A stretch of DNA of 64,000 nucleotides from Paraburkholderia caffeinitolerans (GCF_902859945.1 NZ_CADIKL010000019.1:62001-126000); one strand, 5' to 3'; counted from the stretch's first letter, positions 24,694 to 33,888 are shown. The notes: generated from the sequence alone by a model not told the origin. A program made the numbers and translations.

Positions 24694-25473
24694 ATGCGCG
24701 CCATTATTCTCGCGGCAGGTCTCGGCCTGCGCCTTCAGCAACCCGCTGGAGAACAGTTTCCGAAATGTCTGCTGCAATTCGAGGGCGTGACGCTGCTCGA
24801 GCGCCATCTGCAGATGCTCGAGTCGGCGGGCGTGACCGAAGTCGTGCTCGCGCTCGGCTTCCAGCCTGAGCTGGTCGAGGCCGAGCTCAGGCGCATCGGC
24901 TGGCCGCATGAAGTGGAGGTGGTGCTCAATCCGCGCTTCGATCTCGGCAGCGTGCTCACGGTGCATCGCACGGCGCAAGCGCTCACGCGCGGCGGCGACG
25001 TGCTGCTGATGGACGCCGACGTGCTCTACGACGAGCGCGTGTTCGCGCCGCTCGTGGCGGGCGAGGCGCCGGCTAACCGTTTGCTGATCGACCGAGACTT
25101 CGAGGCGGGCGACGAGCCCGTGAAGCTCTGCCTGCGCGATGGCGTGCCCGTCGAACTGCGCAAGCAGCTCGCGGTCGGGTTGAAGTACGACACGATTGGC
25201 GAATCGGTGGGTTTCTTCCGCCTGAACGAAACGACGGCGCGCCGCTTTGCACAGATCGTCGAGGGCTATGTCGATACGGGTCGTGCGAACATGCCGCACG
25301 AAGAAGCGCTGCGCGATTTGCTGCTCGAGCGCGGCAACGAATTCGAAACCGCGGACGTCACCGGCGCGCCGTGGATCGAAATCGACTTCCCGAATGATGT
25401 GAAACGCGCCGGGGAAGAGGTGCTGCCGCAACTGGCGCCGGTCTTGAGCCGCATGAAGCAGGCTGCGATTTGA
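24694..25473 (+). CDS. Nucleotidyltransferase, LicC-like phospho-alcohol cytidylyltransferase
   Basis: 259 residues of the GT-A nucleotidyltransferase fold. The N-terminal loop LAAGLGLRLQQPAGEQFPKCLL gives G-x-G-x-R and the Pro23-Lys24 pair, and the metal-binding aspartates are in LLMDADV (Asp107, Asp109). Branch-typical features (short, no left-handed beta-helix) point to cytidylyltransferases for phosphocholine, inositol phosphate or 2-aminoethylphosphonate rather than glucose-1-phosphate enzymes. It starts 21 bases after the flippase-like gene and would supply the CDP-activated alcohol for the transferase at 22074. The precise substrate is unknown. Confidence 0.85.
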   Translation: MRAIILAAGLGLRLQQPAGEQFPKCLLQFEGVTLLERHLQMLESAGVTEVVLALGFQPELVEAELRRIGWPHEVEVVLNPRFDLGSVLTVHRTAQALTRGGDVLLMDADVLYDERVFAPLVAGEAPANRLLIDRDFEAGDEPVKLCLRDGVPVELRKQLAVGLKYDTIGESVGFFRLNETTARRFAQIVEGYVDTGRANMPHEEALRDLLLERGNEFETADVTGAPWIEIDFPNDVKRAGEEVLPQLAPVLSRMKQAAI

Positions 25474-25507
25474 TGGCAAGCTGAGCCGCGTTTTCGCCGC
25501 CGCCATG

Positions 25508-25570
25508 AAGGGGCCGTGAATTCCGTTGCCGAATGAAGACGGCAACGGATTTCACGGCCCTTGTGTTTTT
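25508..25570 (+). terminator. Terminator of the four-gene lipid operon
   Basis: A 21-bp stem with one mismatch (25511-25531 with 25540-25560) and an eight-base loop is followed by TTGTGTTTTT. It lies about 35 bases after the cytidylyltransferase stop and closes the operon. Confidence 0.92.
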
Positions 25571-25690
25571 CCGGTCTGCTTGCGGGTGTTTTGTGCGCCG
25601 CTTCATCTGTTGCGGACTCACCGTTTTTGGCAACACGGTGCCATAATGGCAGCTTTACGCCATCAGCCACGCTGATTGTCGTTTCTGCCC

Positions 25691-27094
25691 ATGCCCCTTG
25701 CCCTCGGCACTTTCATCGTTCCGCTCATCGTCGCGTGCTCGATGTTCATGGAGAACGTGGACGCGACGGTCATCGTCACATCGCTCCCCGCGATGGCCCG
25801 CGATCTCGGCCAAAGCCCCATCACACTCAAGCTTGCCGTCACGAGCTACGTGATCGGGCTGGGCGTGTTCATTCCCATTTGCGGCTGGGTCGCCGACCGC
25901 TTCGGCTCGCGCAACGTGTTTCGCACCGCCATCGGCATTTTCATGACGGGTTCGCTGCTGTGCGCCGCGTCCCGGTCGCTCGAAATGTTCGTGGCCGCGC
26001 GCTTCGTGCAGGGCATTGGCGGCGCGATGATGGTGCCCGTAGGCCGCATCATCATCTTTCGCTCGCTGCCCAAGTCGGACTTCATTCGCGCGGTCAACTA
26101 TCTCACCGTGCCGGCCTTGCTCGGTCCCGTGATGGGGCCGCCGCTCGGTGGCTTCATCACGACGTATCTGCACTGGCGGCTGATTTTCTTCGTCAACATT
26201 CCGATTGGCCTGCTCGGCATCTGGCTCGCGAACCGGCACATCGCGAACATGCACGAAGAGCATCCTGGGCCGCTCGACTGGGTCGGCTTTATTCTCTCTG
26301 CAGGCGGCGCTTCGCTCTTCATGCTCGGCCTCTCGCTCGTGGGCGGCGAACTGGTTTCCAATGGGAAAGCCGTGGCGATGTGCGTGGTCGGCGCGCTGTT
26401 GCTCGGCGCTTATTGGCTCTACGCGCAACGCGTCGAACGACCCGTTCTCGATCTGAAATTTCTGCGCATCCCGAGTTTTAACGCGAGCGTGGCGGGCGGG
26501 TCGCTGTTTCGCATCGGATTGGGTGCTGTGCCGTTCCTGTTGCCGCTCACGCTGCAGGAAGGGCTCGGTATGACGGCGTTCGTTTCGGGCGCCATCACGT
26601 GTGCGTCGGCATTCGGCTCGATCTTCATGAAATCGGTGGTCTCGCGCGTCTTGGGCCGCTTTGGCTTTCGTCGCACATTGATCGTCAATGCCGCGCTTGC
26701 GGGCGCGTCCATCGCCGTCTATGGGCTGTTCACGCCGGGCACGCCGGTCTGGCTCATCTGGCTCGTGGTGTTGTTGGGCGGCGTGTTTCCCTCGCTTCAG
26801 TTCAGCGGCCTCAACTCGCTCGCATACGCCGATATTCCCACCCGGGACATCGGCCGCGCCACCAGCGTCGCCAGCGTGATCCAGCAGGTTTCGCTGGGGC
26901 TCGGCGTGACCATCGCGGGCATCGTGCTGCAGATTTCGCATCGGATACAGGGGCATTCGACCATCGTGTGGTCGGACTTCTGGCCGGCGTTCTTTGTCGT
27001 CGCGCTTTTTTCCGTGGCTTCGATTCCGGTAACGATGCGCTTGCCCGCCAATGCTGGCGAGGAGATCGCGCGCGGGCGGCACGGCAAAAGCTGA
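25691..27094 (+). CDS. MFS transporter, DHA2 (EmrB/QacA) family
   Basis: 467 residues with about 14 membrane helices. DHA2 signatures are visible: MFMENVDATVIVTSLPAMARDL in helix 1, GWVADRFGSRNVF (motif A) and the motif C region LGPVMGPPLGGFI in helix 5. Such transporters export drugs or hydrophobic acids by proton antiport, in two-component or tripartite form. No adaptor or regulator gene lies next to it. An in-frame TTG 15 bases upstream is an alternative start. Confidence 0.92.
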   Translation: MPLALGTFIVPLIVACSMFMENVDATVIVTSLPAMARDLGQSPITLKLAVTSYVIGLGVFIPICGWVADRFGSRNVFRTAIGIFMTGSLLCAASRSLEMFVAARFVQGIGGAMMVPVGRIIIFRSLPKSDFIRAVNYLTVPALLGPVMGPPLGGFITTYLHWRLIFFVNIPIGLLGIWLANRHIANMHEEHPGPLDWVGFILSAGGASLFMLGLSLVGGELVSNGKAVAMCVVGALLLGAYWLYAQRVERPVLDLKFLRIPSFNASVAGGSLFRIGLGAVPFLLPLTLQEGLGMTAFVSGAITCASAFGSIFMKSVVSRVLGRFGFRRTLIVNAALAGASIAVYGLFTPGTPVWLIWLVVLLGGVFPSLQFSGLNSLAYADIPTRDIGRATSVASVIQQVSLGLGVTIAGIVLQISHRIQGHSTIVWSDFWPAFFVVALFSVASIPVTMRLPANAGEEIARGRHGKS

Positions 27095-27261
27095 TTTTTC
27101 TGTCCGATATCGCTGTTGCTTGTCGGGGGATGGCTATCGGCGGATGGCCTGATCGCAAACGATTTCTGTGCGTGCTATAAGCGCAGGGTCCGGGCTGAAA
27201 GTCGAATGAAACACCGGGTCATAAGTTGGTGCTCGATGAACTGAATCATGGAGGTCACTCA

Positions 27262-29028
27262 ATGAAGCTGGTCGATAGAACGAAAATTTCCACTGCTGCT
27301 CTCGCACTCGTTTCGCTTTCCACCTTGTCCGCGGGCTTTCTCGAGGCCACGCCCGCCATTGCGAAGGACACGGCGCAACGCCCCGCCGTTCTGAACGCGT
27401 CGGCGGTGGCCGTTGCCGACAAGTATGCCGCCGACGCCGCCGAGCAGATTTTCAAGGAAGGCGGCAATGCCGTCGACGCGGCGGTCGCGATTGCCTTCTC
27501 GCTGGCGGTCACGTACCCCGAAGCCGGCAATATCGGCGGCGGCGGATTCATGACGCTGTACGTGAACGGCAAGCCGTACTTCCTCGACTATCGCGAGCGC
27601 GCGCCGCTGGCCGCCACGCGCAATATGTACCTCGACGACAAGGGCAACGTGATCGAGGGCAAGAGCCTCTATGGCTACGACGCCGTAGGCGTGCCGGGCA
27701 CTGTCGAGGGCATGTGGGAAGCCCAGCGCCGCTTTGGCAAGCTGCAGTGGAAGCAGGTGCTGCAGCCCGCCATCAAGTACGCGCGCGATGGTTTTGTCGT
27801 CGACGAGCAACTGGCCAAGCGTCGCGAAGAGGCATCGAAGGAGTTCGGCGGCAAGACCAATTTCGACCAGTTCTTCGGCGAGATGAAGGAGGGCGCGAAC
27901 TTCAAGCAGCCCGATCTCGCGGACGTGCTCACGCGCATCGCGAATCAGGGCGCGAAGGACTTCTACGACGGCAAGACCGCCGACCTGATCGCGGCGTCGA
28001 TGAAGGGGCACGGTCTCATTACCAAGCGCGATCTGCAGGAATACAAGGCCGTCTGGCGCCAGCCGGTGGAGGCCAAGTGGAACGGTTATGAGGTGATCAC
28101 CGCGCCGCCTCCGAGTTCGGGCGGCGTCGGTCTCGTGCAGCTGCTCAAGATGAAGGCGATGCTCGCGCCGCAGTTCAAGGACGTGCCGCTCAATTCGCCG
28201 CAATATATTCATTTGATCGCGGAGATCGAAAAGCGCGTGTTCGCCGACCGTGCGCAGTACCTCGGCGACCCGGACTTCTACAAGGTGCCGGTTGCCCAAC
28301 TGACCGACGACGCCTATCTCGCCAAGCGCGCCGCCGACGTGAATCCCGACAAGCCCTCGGACACGAAGAGCGTGCAGCCCGGCCTCGGCACGTCGATGCC
28401 GGAAAAAGCGGGCGCGGCGCACGGCAACAAGATGCCCGAAAAGGCGGAGACGACGCACTTCTCGGTGGTCGACAAGTGGGGTAACGCTGTGTCGAACACC
28501 TATACGATCAACGGCTACTTTGGGTCAGGCGTGGTGGTGCCCGGGGCGGGCATCGTGCTGAACGACGAAATGGACGACTTCTCGTCCAAGCCTGGTGTGC
28601 CGAACATGTTCGGCGTGGTGGGCAGCGACGCGAATGCGATTGCGCCGAAGAAGCGCCCGCTTTCGTCGATGAGCCCCACGATCCTCACCAAGGACGGCAA
28701 GGTGGCGCTCGTGATCGGCACGCCTGGCGGTTCGCGCATCTTCACGTCGATCTTCCAGGTCATCAACAACATCTACGACTTCAAGATGCCGTTGAAGGAC
28801 GCGGTTGGCACGATGCGCTTCCATCATCAGCTGCTGCCGCCCAACACGATCTTCTGGGAGCCGTACCATCCGATCGACGGCGATCTCGCCAAGCAGGTCG
28901 AGGCCAAGGGCTATGTGCTCAAGGGCCAGGATTTCAGTGGCGACATCCAGGCGATCCGCATCGACGGTGATACGCCGGAAGCGGCAGCCGATCCGCGCGG
29001 ACGCGGTGTGACGCGCGTGATTCAGTGA
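27262..29028 (+). CDS. ggt: Gamma-glutamyltransferase
   Basis: 588-residue periplasmic Ntn-hydrolase that cleaves the gamma-glutamyl bond of glutathione and transfers or hydrolyses the glutamyl group. A signal peptide covers about the first 36 residues (ending TPAIA). The autocleavage site precedes Thr397 in KAETTHFSVVDKWGNAVSNTYT, which becomes the nucleophile of the small subunit. Other hallmarks are AGNIGGGGFM, PPPSSGGVG and PLSSMSPTI. The start at 27262 has SD GGAGG. It is monocistronic and followed by a clear terminator. Confidence 0.95.
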   Translation: MKLVDRTKISTAALALVSLSTLSAGFLEATPAIAKDTAQRPAVLNASAVAVADKYAADAAEQIFKEGGNAVDAAVAIAFSLAVTYPEAGNIGGGGFMTLYVNGKPYFLDYRERAPLAATRNMYLDDKGNVIEGKSLYGYDAVGVPGTVEGMWEAQRRFGKLQWKQVLQPAIKYARDGFVVDEQLAKRREEASKEFGGKTNFDQFFGEMKEGANFKQPDLADVLTRIANQGAKDFYDGKTADLIAASMKGHGLITKRDLQEYKAVWRQPVEAKWNGYEVITAPPPSSGGVGLVQLLKMKAMLAPQFKDVPLNSPQYIHLIAEIEKRVFADRAQYLGDPDFYKVPVAQLTDDAYLAKRAADVNPDKPSDTKSVQPGLGTSMPEKAGAAHGNKMPEKAETTHFSVVDKWGNAVSNTYTINGYFGSGVVVPGAGIVLNDEMDDFSSKPGVPNMFGVVGSDANAIAPKKRPLSSMSPTILTKDGKVALVIGTPGGSRIFTSIFQVINNIYDFKMPLKDAVGTMRFHHQLLPPNTIFWEPYHPIDGDLAKQVEAKGYVLKGQDFSGDIQAIRIDGDTPEAAADPRGRGVTRVIQ

Positions 29029-29342
29029 ATTGAAGCTCGCATGCGGTGAATGTTTGTATGCATTTTGTCCTCTTTACTGAGGACTCGGCGATCTGGATCG
29101 TCGCGTAGTATGCAAGCTCCGGTGACGTGAAAACTCAACCGGCGTGTGTTTTCCCGGGCGGCGTTTGCCGCCCGTTTTTCTTTTTCGGCTCCGATTGCGC
29201 GCACGGGTTTTCTTGAATGGGTCGGGAACGCTAAATACGCTCTAATGTTTGTGGCTGTCCCGATGTCTGCGCACGCAACGGCGATGGGCATGACCCGGTA
29301 GCCACGCAGGCGCTTTTCAACTCACGGTCTTACGCGTAGCGC
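29029..29342. other. Gene-free stretch with the ggt terminator
   Basis: 314 bases. Apart from the terminator at 29155-29185, only a weak, SD-poor leader of the LuxR gene is seen. A minus-strand frame here runs through the terminator and is rejected. Confidence 0.5.
29155..29185 (+). terminator. Rho-independent terminator
   Basis: CGGGCGGC (29155-29162), loop GTTT, GCCGCCCG (29167-29174), then TTTTTCTTTTT. It is about 125 bases after ggt. Confidence 0.92.
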
Positions 29343-30131
29343 ATGCATCTCACAAGCCGCGAACTGGCGTTGCTTACCGACGTCTTCAAGCTGCTGGCCG
29401 ACCGCACGTTGCCGGAGGACGTCCTGCGGCTCGAAGTGGGGCGGCGCATGCTCGACTTGCTGCGCGCGGACTATCTGGGGTCTTACGTCTGGGATAGCGC
29501 GCAGGAAATATTTGCGCATCGCGTGGCGTTCAACATGTCCGCCGACAATCTGGGCGATTACGAGCGCTATTTCCAGTACCGCGATCCGCTGATATCCGCG
29601 TTGCTTACACGCCGCGAGTCCGTGCGGGTCAGCGATCTGATGCCGCACGAAGCGCTCGTGCGCACCGAATTCTTCAACGATTTCCTGCGCCGCGACGGCC
29701 TGCATTGGGGCATCAATCTGATTGCTTGGGACGGCGACGAAAATATCGGCGATCTGCGGATCTGGCGCGGCGAGCATCGGGAGAATTTTTCCGATCATGA
29801 ACTTGCCTTGCTCGAACTGATCCGGCCGGCTTTTACCGTGGCCCTGGCGCGGGCCCGCAGTGAAGCCGGCCTGGCGAGGGAGGCCGATGCCTTCGCGGAT
29901 GGCACGGCGGCGGAGATGGCGCAAACCGGGGCCGATCTGCTCGGGCGGCTCACGCGTCGCGAGCGCGAGGTGGTCAGTCTCGCGGCGGAGGGGCTGCTGG
30001 ACAAGGAAATCGCGCAGCGGCTCGGAATTTCCTATACGACCGTGCGCACACACCTCGATCGTTCGTTTCAGAAACTCGGCATCAACAATCGCTCCCGGCT
30101 CGCACGGCTGTTGCAACTGACGCGGCGTTGA
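29343..30131 (+). CDS. LuxR-family transcriptional regulator
   Basis: 262 residues. A C-terminal GerE-type HTH spans about 197-262 (LTRREREVVSLAAEGLLDKEIAQRLGISYTTVRTHLDRSFQKLGINNRSRL). The N-terminal about 180 residues form an uncharacterised sensor region; neither the conserved Trp/Tyr/Asp set of acyl-homoserine-lactone receptors nor a receiver domain is seen, so it is probably an orphan regulator. Neighbours do not identify its target. Confidence 0.88.
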   Translation: MHLTSRELALLTDVFKLLADRTLPEDVLRLEVGRRMLDLLRADYLGSYVWDSAQEIFAHRVAFNMSADNLGDYERYFQYRDPLISALLTRRESVRVSDLMPHEALVRTEFFNDFLRRDGLHWGINLIAWDGDENIGDLRIWRGEHRENFSDHELALLELIRPAFTVALARARSEAGLAREADAFADGTAAEMAQTGADLLGRLTRREREVVSLAAEGLLDKEIAQRLGISYTTVRTHLDRSFQKLGINNRSRLARLLQLTRR

Positions 30132-30278
30132 GTTGATCTGGGCGAGACGGTGTGTTGCGCGACGCAAGATCGGGTAACAAGCAAAAAAACGCCCAGTTAG
30201 GGTAATCTCCAGCCTCGTGCTGCATCTGCACACAAATTTCTTTCCGAATCAAAACGTCTTCGCGCAGGAAATCCCGAT

Positions 30279-31304
30279 ATGTGGACGCTTCCCACCGCCA
30301 TCCCACCCGATTTCGGTGTCGGGGTGGTATTTCTCAGCGTGCTCGTGACGCAGCTTGGCGCGCCGGTTCCCGCTGCGCCGGTGCTGATACTGGCGGGCAC
30401 GATGGCGGCGGGGCGGGAAGCGTCGTATGCGAGTCTGCTGCTGGCGGCGGTGGTTGCAACCTTGTTCGCCGATTCGCTCTGGTTCACGGCGGGCCGCATG
30501 CGAGGCCGTCGCCTGCTCAACTCGCTCGTCCGCTTTTCGCTTTCGCTCGATACGACGATTCGCGTGGCGCGCAATGTGTTCGAGCGCCACGGTGCACCCA
30601 TCCTCGCGGTGGCGAAGTTCGTGCCCGGGCTGGGGCTCATGTCCGCGCCGCTGCTCGGCACCACGTCGATGGACGTGCGTCTCTTCCTGATCTGGGATGC
30701 AGTGGGGGCAACGCTGTGGGCCGGCACGTGGCTCATCGGCGGGGCGGCCTTGCATACGCAAATCGCCCGCTTCGCGATGTTCGTGCGCGCCAACGGCTGG
30801 ACCATTTTCGACGTGCTCGCGCTGGCGGGCCTGCTATTTCTCGCTTATCGCTGGGTGCGCCGCATGCAGTTGCGTCGCTGGCTTGCCACCCATCGGATTT
30901 CGCCCGCTCAACTCGACGGGATGATGAAATCGCCGATGCCTCCGGTCGTGTTCGACGCACGCCCGCAAAGTGTGCGCGAGAAAGAGGCTTATCGCGTTCC
31001 GGGCGCGCGCCCGCTCGATCTGGAGTCGACCGGGGTGCTCGCGCCCGAACTGCTCGCGCGCCCGATCGTGGTCTATTGCGTCTGCCCGAACGAGGCAACG
31101 GCCAAACGCATCGTGAGCCGATTGCGCAGCAAGCAGATCCATCACGCGCATGCGCTCAAGGGTGGCCTCGACGCCTGGGAGCGGGACGGCTATCCCGTCG
31201 AGCCGCTTTCTTCGGAATTCCATGGCGCGTATGCGCGCGAGGACGAGGGGTTCGAAGCGGGCGTCGAGCAGGAGTTCACGGTGCGGGCGGGCGTCCCGGA
31301 GTAA
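30279..31304 (+). CDS. DedA-type membrane protein fused to a rhodanese domain
   Basis: 341 residues. About residues 10-200 form a DedA/VTT membrane domain (GAPVPAAPVLILAGTMA, FADSLWFTAGRMRG, KFVPGLGLMSAPLLGTTSM). Residues about 225-310 form a rhodanese fold with VVYCVCPNEATAKRIVSRL, where the first cysteine sits in the active-site loop. The membrane part keeps the aspartate of the YqjA D51 region, but the conserved glutamate of the PVPSE motif and the arginines of the RFxPxxR motif are replaced (PVPAA; KFVPGLG). SD AGGAA precedes the ATG. The fusion suggests a lipid or sulfur-linked role, unproven. Confidence 0.88.
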   Translation: MWTLPTAIPPDFGVGVVFLSVLVTQLGAPVPAAPVLILAGTMAAGREASYASLLLAAVVATLFADSLWFTAGRMRGRRLLNSLVRFSLSLDTTIRVARNVFERHGAPILAVAKFVPGLGLMSAPLLGTTSMDVRLFLIWDAVGATLWAGTWLIGGAALHTQIARFAMFVRANGWTIFDVLALAGLLFLAYRWVRRMQLRRWLATHRISPAQLDGMMKSPMPPVVFDARPQSVREKEAYRVPGARPLDLESTGVLAPELLARPIVVYCVCPNEATAKRIVSRLRSKQIHHAHALKGGLDAWERDGYPVEPLSSEFHGAYAREDEGFEAGVEQEFTVRAGVPE

Positions 31305-31381
31305 TTTGTCCGCGCGACGCCAGCCATCGTCACATCAGGCGGCCGCGTTTGCCGGGCCGCGGTATGGCATGTTTCGGCTGT

Positions 31382-32083
31382 TTAGCCCGTGGTGTCCTTG
31401 AGCAGCCGGGCGCGCGCTGAGCCGAGCGATTCGAAGCGGCCGTGGGTGTCGTCGAAGATGGAAATCGTGCCGTGGCCGATGTCGTACACCCAGCCCTGGA
31501 CCTGAAGCTTGCCCTGCGCCACGCGGGCCGCAACCGCGGGGTGAGTGCGCAGGTGCGTGAGCTGCAGGCGAACGTTTTCCTCGACAAGCGCTTGCACGAC
31601 TTGATCGTCGTCCAGCCCGCGCGTTTGCACGACGCTGCGCGCTGCTTCGGCGTTGCGCAGCCAGGCCTGCACCGTGGGCATGTCCGCCGAGGCCTCGGGG
31701 CCAGAGGCGAGGCCCTTCATGGCGCCGCAGTCGGTGTGGCCGCATAGCACGATTTGCCGCACGTTCAGCGCCATCACCGCGAATTCCACCACTGCCGAGA
31801 CGCCGCCAAGCATTTCCCCATAGGCCGGCACGATATTGCCGATGTTGCGGCAGACGAACAGCTCGCCAGGGCGCGTCTGCGTGATCAACTCGGGCGAGAC
31901 GCGCGAGTCGGCGCAGGTGATGAACAGCGTATGCGGCGCCTGGAAGTTGGCAAGGCTGCGAAACAGCTCTTTGTCACCCGGGAACACGTTACGAGCGAAC
32001 TCATCCACGCCGTCGAGCAGGTGCAGCAAATCGCAGCCGCACGATTCGGAATGGCTGTCGTGCGAATGGGTATGGTCTGGCAT
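31382..32083 (-). CDS. can: Beta-class carbonic anhydrase
   Basis: 233 residues. Zinc ligands and the Asp-Arg dyad are present: Cys in FITCADSRVSPE, His and Cys in LCGHTDCGAMKG. It interconverts CO2 and bicarbonate. A short N-terminus with several His and Cys (DHTHSHDSHSESCGC) may bind metal. The start at 32083 has SD AGAGAG and is preferred over an upstream in-frame ATG at 32104. The gene is monocistronic. Confidence 0.94.
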   Translation of the reverse strand: MPDHTHSHDSHSESCGCDLLHLLDGVDEFARNVFPGDKELFRSLANFQAPHTLFITCADSRVSPELITQTRPGELFVCRNIGNIVPAYGEMLGGVSAVVEFAVMALNVRQIVLCGHTDCGAMKGLASGPEASADMPTVQAWLRNAEAARSVVQTRGLDDDQVVQALVEENVRLQLTHLRTHPAVAARVAQGKLQVQGWVYDIGHGTISIFDDTHGRFESLGSARARLLKDTTG

Positions 32084-32195
32084 GGAAGTTTCTCTCTTAG
32101 TCATGAATCGACACATTCGAATAGCAACAGCGGCAGTTTATGCCGAGTTACGTCCGGTCGCTGTGTTTCGGTTCGGAAAATTCCGTCCGATCGTT

Positions 32196-32219
32196 CGTTT
32201 TCCCGTTTTCCCGTTTTCC
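32196..32219. repeat. Three tandem 8-bp repeats (CGTTTTCC)
   Basis: Three perfect head-to-tail copies about 110 bases upstream of the carbonic anhydrase start. Unit number could vary by slippage. Confidence 0.8.
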
Positions 32220-32287
32220 GATCGTCACGCGCATGCGCGGAACGCGCTTGAAACACCGTGTCGCGCGGCGCGCTCCATTCGTCTTAT

Positions 32288-32303
32288 AACCGGCCAGCCG
32301 GTT
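32288..32303. promoter_or_regulatory. Perfect 16-base dyad, possible operator
   Basis: AACCGGC-CA-GCCGGTT is a perfect inverted repeat with a two-base spacer, in the form of a TetR/MarR-type operator. No cognate regulator lies beside it. Confidence 0.35.
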
Positions 32304-32531
32304 GGCCTGGCGAGCCGCACCGAAGTCCGGAAGGCGTGCGTTTACCCGAGGCCGGCGGGGCAGCATTGTACTCGACGCACGAATATATGCGAGGGGCCAA
32401 AAAGGAAGGGAGTCTGGGAGAGGGGCGACGGCCGGCGCGCAAACCGGTAGATTGCCGGCGCGGATTTCGCGCTTCCGGCAATCAGTTCGGATGCCGAAAG
32501 GATTATCGACGCATGGTCGCCAGGTTCGAGC

Positions 32532-33776
32532 TCAGGACTCCATGGCGGGGCGTACGGCGCCGGCGCGCCGGTTCGGCATGAAGTACCACACGCCGGCGAG
32601 CACCTGCAGCACGATCAGGCCAGTCCAGACGGCTTGATGGGCGACGACCGGATAGTGGCCGTCCACGGCGCTCCAGCGGCTGAGCGCCGCGCCGATCGCG
32701 ATCTGCGCGAAGAAAATGCCGATGAAGATGACGAGCGTGAATGTGGTGTTGACACGGCCGATCAGGCGCGGGGGGAAGTGTTCGGCGAGCACGGCGTAAG
32801 TGAGGATGCCGGTGCCGCCCAATGCGCCATACGCGGCCCAGAGAACCGCTGCGGGCAACGGCACGCGGGCGGCGAGCAGCGCCTGGACGAGCACGAAGAG
32901 GGCCATTGTCACGCCGGAAAAGCGCGCGACACTGACGCCGTATTGCTCGAAGGTGCGCGCGAGCGCGCCGAATCCGATATTGCCGACGATGAACGCAGCG
33001 CCAAGCACGGAAACGAGCGACGCCGCGCGCGAGGCCACGTCGGCGGTGCCGGCGGGCGCCATGTCGTGCAGGAACGCGCCCACCCACAGCGACTGCATCG
33101 CGTAGAACACGATCTGCGTGGAGGAGGAGAACGTCGCGGTCTTCCAGAACGCGTGGCTGCGCAGAATGTGGGCAGTGCCCTTGAATTGTTCGAGGACGCT
33201 CGCCTGATGATGCGTGTCGCGCGTATGCGGACCGGCGATCCAGATAATGGCCGCGACTGCCGCGGTGAGCACGGCGAGCCCGACACTCACGTTGCGCCAC
33301 GGCGCGATCGTGAGCAGCCATGAGAGCGGCGCGCCGACTGCCACGCCGCCGAGGCCGCCCACGGCCATCACGAGGCCGTTGACGAGCGTGAGCTGGGCAA
33401 CCGGGAAGTGCTGGGCGGTGGCCTTGAAGGCGCCGCCAAGGCACACCGAGACGCCCACGCCAACCATCAAACGCCCGACCATCATCGCGCCCATGCTGTG
33501 CGACAGCCCGAACACGAGCGCGCCGGCGGCGGCCACCAGCATCACGCACGCGGTCACGCGGCGCGGACCGAAGTGATCGAGCAGCACGCCGGCGGGGATT
33601 TGCGCGCCCGCGAAGCCGAGGAAGTAGAGGCTCGTGAGCGTGCCCAGATCGGTGGCGGTGAGGCCCATTTCATGCGTCAGAAACGGTGCAAAACCGAGGT
33701 TGACGCCGCGAAAAAGATACGAAATGAAATAGCCGAGCGCGAAAACGGCGAATACACGCAATCTGAGTGCGGTCAT
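32532..33776 (-). CDS. MFS transporter
   Basis: 414 residues, about 12 membrane helices. Motif A is GVLLDHFGPRRVTA, and the N-terminal helix reads FAVFALGYFISYLFRGVNLGFAPFL. It resembles organic-anion or sugar-phosphate-type permeases in its first helices, but the substrate is not identifiable. It is divergent from a GcvA-type LysR regulator, with a LysR-type dyad between them, so its substrate probably activates that regulator. Confidence 0.88.
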   Translation of the reverse strand: MTALRLRVFAVFALGYFISYLFRGVNLGFAPFLTHEMGLTATDLGTLTSLYFLGFAGAQIPAGVLLDHFGPRRVTACVMLVAAAGALVFGLSHSMGAMMVGRLMVGVGVSVCLGGAFKATAQHFPVAQLTLVNGLVMAVGGLGGVAVGAPLSWLLTIAPWRNVSVGLAVLTAAVAAIIWIAGPHTRDTHHQASVLEQFKGTAHILRSHAFWKTATFSSSTQIVFYAMQSLWVGAFLHDMAPAGTADVASRAASLVSVLGAAFIVGNIGFGALARTFEQYGVSVARFSGVTMALFVLVQALLAARVPLPAAVLWAAYGALGGTGILTYAVLAEHFPPRLIGRVNTTFTLVIFIGIFFAQIAIGAALSRWSAVDGHYPVVAHQAVWTGLIVLQVLAGVWYFMPNRRAGAVRPAMES

Positions 33777-33802
33777 GGTGCGTACGAGACCTGAGCGAAT
33801 TG

Positions 33803-33823
33803 AATAACTGGCTCACGATTATT
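33803..33823. promoter_or_regulatory. LysR-type dyad between MFS and LysR genes
   Basis: AATAA-N11-TTATT is a perfect inverted repeat in the 112-base divergent gap, the geometry expected of a LysR regulatory binding site. Confidence 0.5.
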
Positions 33824-33888
33824 GGCGAGAAGCCGGTTCCGATGCCAGCGAGAGATTTCAGCCGCGATTGTGAGTAGAATTTGACGTC

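Larger units (their letters stand above)
32084..32531. other. Gene-free stretch
   Basis: 448 bases between the carbonic anhydrase start and the MFS stop. It contains three tandem copies of CGTTTTCC (32196-32219) and the dyad AACCGGC-CA-GCCGGTT at 32288-32303. No credible gene was found. Confidence 0.5.

Noticed and set aside
29022..29291. Minus-strand open frame after ggt
   Set aside because: It covers the ggt terminator on the other strand and shows no protein-like features.
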